From the NCBI GenBank assembly GCA_000433515.1, contig FR891221.1, positions 1,299 through 9,733 on the forward strand: 8,435 nucleotides of DNA, read 5' to 3'. A program made the position numbers and the translations under genes. Shown piece after piece: positions 5,943-8,435 of this stretch. The notes under the pieces are model-generated. The model was not told the origin of the DNA. It worked only from the letters and a program-made list of their open reading frames with translations, and searched no databases. The stretch's first letter is position 1, and each line of letters opens with the position of its first letter. This stretch comes from Candidatus Colimorpha enterica. GTDB taxonomy: Bacteria > Bacillota > Clostridia > Oscillospirales > CAG-272.

Positions 5943-6848
5943 ATGAAATCGGTATACGGTCCTGTCAGGACAAAAGAAAATGCAATGAGAGCGGTCTTCC
6001 TGTTCTGCGCCGTGTTCTCGGTACTCGCACTTACCGCGATAACGGTATTCCTGCTTGCGAGCGGGGTACCGTTCATCGCGAAAACGGGGGTCGGCAGATT
6101 CCTTCTCGGAACCGACTGGCAGCCGCTTTCGGACAATCCGGTTTACGGGATCTTCCCGATGATAGTGACAACGCTTTACGTGACGGCGCTTTCGGTGGTG
6201 ACGGGGCTCGGGACCGGGCTTCTCACTGCGGTGTGTCTTTACAGGTTCTGTCCGAAAAAGCTTGTCTTGCCGATACGCCAGATGATAAACCTGCTTGCCG
6301 GCATTCCGTCAGTCATTTTCGGACTTTTCGGAATGACGGTCATTGTGCCGTTCATACGCGATTATCTCTCCCCGAACGGTGTCGGCTACGGAATCCTTTC
6401 CTCGTCGATAGTTCTCGGGATAATGGTTCTGCCGACGATCGTCAGCGTCAGCCTTGACGCCATGCAGGCGGTGCCGGAGAGCTATTACGAGGGCGCGCTT
6501 GCGCTCGGGGCGACAAAGGAGCAGGCAACATTCAGGATCATGCTCCCTGCCGCGAAGAGCGGGATACTTGCGGGCACGGTGCTGGCTGTCGGACGTGCGG
6601 TCGGCGAGACCATGGCGGTGATAATGGTCATCGGAGGAAGCCCGGAGATGCCGAAAAGCCTGTTCCAGAGTGTAAGGACTCTTACCGCGAACATTGCGAT
6701 GGGTGCGATGGAGCTTTCGGGAGATTCGCTTTCGGCGCTTATCGCGACGGGCGTTGTGCTGTTCGTGTTCACGCTGGTTCTGAACGTCAGCTTTGCGGCA
6801 ATGAAAAGGGATAAAACCGAAAAGGTCGGAAAGAGGGGCGGAAAATGA
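5943..6848 (+). CDS. pstC: Phosphate ABC transporter permease PstC
   Basis: PstC is one of two membrane subunits forming the phosphate channel of the PstSCAB importer. The 301-residue product is typical in length, with a first helix at about 17-40, an extracytoplasmic loop (41-70), and further hydrophobic segments at about 71-99, 110-137, 149-171, 205-231 and 262-287. The conserved NLLAGIPSVIFGLFG stretch (116-130) is present. The cytoplasmic EAA loop that docks onto the ATPase is EGALALGATKEQATFRIMLP (183-202), followed by GRAVGETMAVIMVIGG. It begins 27 nt after pstS with only a weak GGG ribosome site about 8 nt before the ATG; a second in-frame ATG at codon 15 (5985) is less likely because it would sit close to the first helix. 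The end overlaps pstA by 4 nt. The weaker initiation compared with pstS agrees with the usual excess of binding protein over channel. Confidence 0.95.
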   Translation: MKSVYGPVRTKENAMRAVFLFCAVFSVLALTAITVFLLASGVPFIAKTGVGRFLLGTDWQPLSDNPVYGIFPMIVTTLYVTALSVVTGLGTGLLTAVCLYRFCPKKLVLPIRQMINLLAGIPSVIFGLFGMTVIVPFIRDYLSPNGVGYGILSSSIVLGIMVLPTIVSVSLDAMQAVPESYYEGALALGATKEQATFRIMLPAAKSGILAGTVLAVGRAVGETMAVIMVIGGSPEMPKSLFQSVRTLTANIAMGAMELSGDSLSALIATGVVLFVFTLVLNVSFAAMKRDKTEKVGKRGGK

Positions 6849-7708
6849 ACCGGGGCAACAAAGAATTTATAAAAAAGCTTGATTCCGGGTTCTTCGTGTT
6901 TCTGAGGATCCTCTGCGTTGCGGCTGCCGGGCTTGCGGTCCTCAGTCTTGCTGCGGTGACGGTTTATGTGCTGATAAACGGTGTCGGGAAGCTGTCTCCG
7001 GAGCTGCTTTTCGGGGATTACTCCGAAACACCGTCGATACTTCCTGCGTTTGTCGGTACGCTTGAGCTTATCGCGGTATCGTGTCTGACCGCAATACCGA
7101 TAGGCATCGGAAGCGCGATATTCCTCTCGGAATATACGGAGAAGAAGGGAAGGCTCGTAAAGATAATAAGGATAGCGACAGAGACGCTTGCCGGAATACC
7201 GAGCATTGTGTACGGGCTGTTCGGTTATCTTGTGTTTGTGGTTGCCCTCGGATGGGGGTACAGCATTGTCGGAGGCGGAATAACGCTTGCGGTCATGATA
7301 CTTCCGGTCATCGTGCGGTCGGTGGAGGAGAGTCTGCTTGCCGTGCCGCAGTCGTACAGAGAGGGTTCTTATGCCCTCGGCGCCGGAAAGGTGAGGACGA
7401 TATTCAGGGTAGTGCTTCCGTCGGCGGCGGACGGGATTGTTACCGCGGTGATACTTGCCGTCGGCAGGGTCGTTTCGGAGAGTGCGGTGCTTATACTGAC
7501 GGTCGGAATGGTTGTGAACAAGCTGCCGGAGAGTCTTATGTCGCCGGGAACCAGCCTTGCGCTTGATATATATTTCTTCGCAAGCCACGGTTATCCCGAT
7601 CAGGCGGCGGCGACGTCGGTGGTGCTGCTTGCGGTCATCGGTTTACTGAACCTGCTTGCCGCATGGCTCGGAAGAATGCTGAGAAAGTCAATGGGAGAAA
7701 GAAAATGA
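6845..7708 (+). CDS. pstA: Phosphate ABC transporter permease PstA
   Basis: PstA is the second channel subunit and pairs with PstC. The 287-residue product has a first helix at about 19-43, an external loop with SPELLFGDYS (51-60), and hydrophobic segments at about 66-93, 112-135, 140-158, 196-222 and 253-276. The ETLAGIPSIVYGLFGY stretch (113-128) mirrors the one in PstC. The EAA loop is EGSYALGAGKVRTIFRVVLP (173-192), followed by GRVVSESAVLILTVG. Its ATG lies within the ATGA overlap with the pstC stop, with GAGGGG 6 nt upstream, and its own stop overlaps pstB the same way, so the three genes should be translationally coupled. Nothing looks broken or missing. Confidence 0.95.
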   Translation: MNRGNKEFIKKLDSGFFVFLRILCVAAAGLAVLSLAAVTVYVLINGVGKLSPELLFGDYSETPSILPAFVGTLELIAVSCLTAIPIGIGSAIFLSEYTEKKGRLVKIIRIATETLAGIPSIVYGLFGYLVFVVALGWGYSIVGGGITLAVMILPVIVRSVEESLLAVPQSYREGSYALGAGKVRTIFRVVLPSAADGIVTAVILAVGRVVSESAVLILTVGMVVNKLPESLMSPGTSLALDIYFFASHGYPDQAAATSVVLLAVIGLLNLLAAWLGRMLRKSMGERK

Positions 7709-8435
7709 ACGGTTCAAACGGATTTTCGGAAGGGAAAACAGACATCACTACGCGTGACTGCAATCTCTGGTACGGGGATTACCACGCACTTCACGATATA
7801 AACATCGAGATACCGGAAAAGAAGGTCACGGCGCTTATCGGACCGTCCGGATGCGGAAAATCGACGTTTCTCAAGATATTCAACCGGATGAACGACCTTG
7901 TCCCCGGCTGCCGCATAACCGGAGAATACCGCATCGGCGGGACGGATATCTTTGCAAAGGATACCGACATCAATCTTCTGCGGAAGAACGTCGGAATGGT
8001 ATTCCAGAAGCCGAACCCGTTCCCGATGAGCATATATGACAACATCGCCTTTGCTCCGAGAACCTTCGGGGTGAGGAAAAAGTCGGAGCTTGACGAGATA
8101 GTTGAGACCTCTCTCCGCCGTGCAAGCATCTGGGACGAGGTCAAGGACCGGCTGAAAAAGAGCGCGCTCGGTATTTCCGGCGGTCAGCAGCAGAGGCTCT
8201 GCATAGCCCGTGCGCTTGCGGCTTATCCGAGGGTTCTGCTTATGGACGAGCCGACCTCGGCTCTCGACCCGATATCGACGGGAAAGATCGAGGAGCTTGT
8301 GGACAGCCTGAAAAAAGACATAACGATCCTTATAGTCACGCACAATATGCAGCAGGCTACGAGAATTGCCGACATGACGGCGTTCTTCCTGCTCGGCGAC
8401 CTTGTGGAGTACGGCGGAACGGACAGAATATTCTC
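7705..8435 (+). CDS. pstB: Phosphate ABC transporter ATP-binding protein PstB (3' end cut by window)
   Basis: PstB is the cytoplasmic ATPase that powers phosphate import through PstC and PstA. The frame runs for 243 full codons to the window edge; with a family length of about 250-260, only roughly the last 10-15 residues are missing. All nucleotide-binding motifs are intact: Walker A GPSGCGKST (46-54), Q-loop FQKPNPFP (100-107, characteristic of PstB), signature ISGGQQQRL (157-165), Walker B VLLMDEPTSALDP (177-189) and the switch histidine H213 in VTHNM. The signature reads G-ISGGQ rather than the common LSGGQ, a mild change. The ATG at 7705 overlaps the pstA stop as ATGA, with GGGAG 7 nt upstream. 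A phoU gene usually follows pstB, but that would lie outside the window. Confidence 0.96.
   Translation, partial: MNGSNGFSEGKTDITTRDCNLWYGDYHALHDINIEIPEKKVTALIGPSGCGKSTFLKIFNRMNDLVPGCRITGEYRIGGTDIFAKDTDINLLRKNVGMVFQKPNPFPMSIYDNIAFAPRTFGVRKKSELDEIVETSLRRASIWDEVKDRLKKSALGISGGQQQRLCIARALAAYPRVLLMDEPTSALDPISTGKIEELVDSLKKDITILIVTHNMQQATRIADMTAFFLLGDLVEYGGTDRIF

Noticed and set aside
6485..7588. A 367-codon open frame on the minus strand opposite pstC and pstA
   Set aside because: It is Arg/His/Lys-rich and without motifs, antisense to two well-conserved permease genes; this is typical of GC-biased codon shadows.

Overview
The window looks like chromosome from a Gram-positive, moderately GC-rich member of the Clostridia, probably near Oscillospiraceae or Ruminococcaceae. 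This is inferred from a LytR-CpsA-Psr wall-polymer ligase, a YesL/DUF624 membrane protein, good AGGAGG-type ribosome binding sites and a lipoprotein PstS. All strong signals are chromosomal; I see no mobile element, tRNA, rRNA or CRISPR array.

Layout. (1) Positions 1-524, plus strand: the C-terminal part of an LCP-family protein, closed by a strong hairpin terminator at 531-577. (2) Positions 578-4807, minus strand: four closely packed genes that probably form one operon, read from a clear sigma-A promoter at 4870-4898. In order of transcription they are a small unrecognised membrane protein, a DUF624 membrane protein, an RluA/RluD-type pseudouridine synthase, and an apolipoprotein N-acyltransferase (Lnt). 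(3) Positions 4808-5033: a head-to-head intergenic region holding the minus-strand promoter, three TTTACA-like repeats at exact 11-bp spacing that resemble a PhoP/PhoB box, and an extended -10 for the plus strand. (4) Positions 5034-8435, plus strand: pstS, pstC, pstA and pstB, the high-affinity phosphate ABC importer. pstC/pstA and pstA/pstB overlap by ATGA, and pstB runs off the end of the window.

The most unusual item is PstS. All the conserved blocks of a phosphate-binding protein are present once, but in circularly permuted order. The half that normally comes second (REDGSGT through the VDGVEPTVENIKNGTY block and the GYVST end) comes first. The half that normally comes first (GSTSLQP, SGGGSGTG, DGIAVIVN, KWDQV) comes last. 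The break falls at the canonical inter-lobe hinge strand, and the lipobox cysteine sits only about 11 residues ahead of it. Permuted PstS-like proteins may already exist in databases as unremarked substrate-binding proteins, which I cannot check here.

How the parts fit: PstS captures phosphate outside the membrane, PstC and PstA form the channel and PstB powers it; the upstream repeats suggest induction by phosphate limitation. The minus-strand operon is a mix of envelope and RNA-modification genes. Lnt could N-acylate lipoproteins such as PstS, but that link is inference only.
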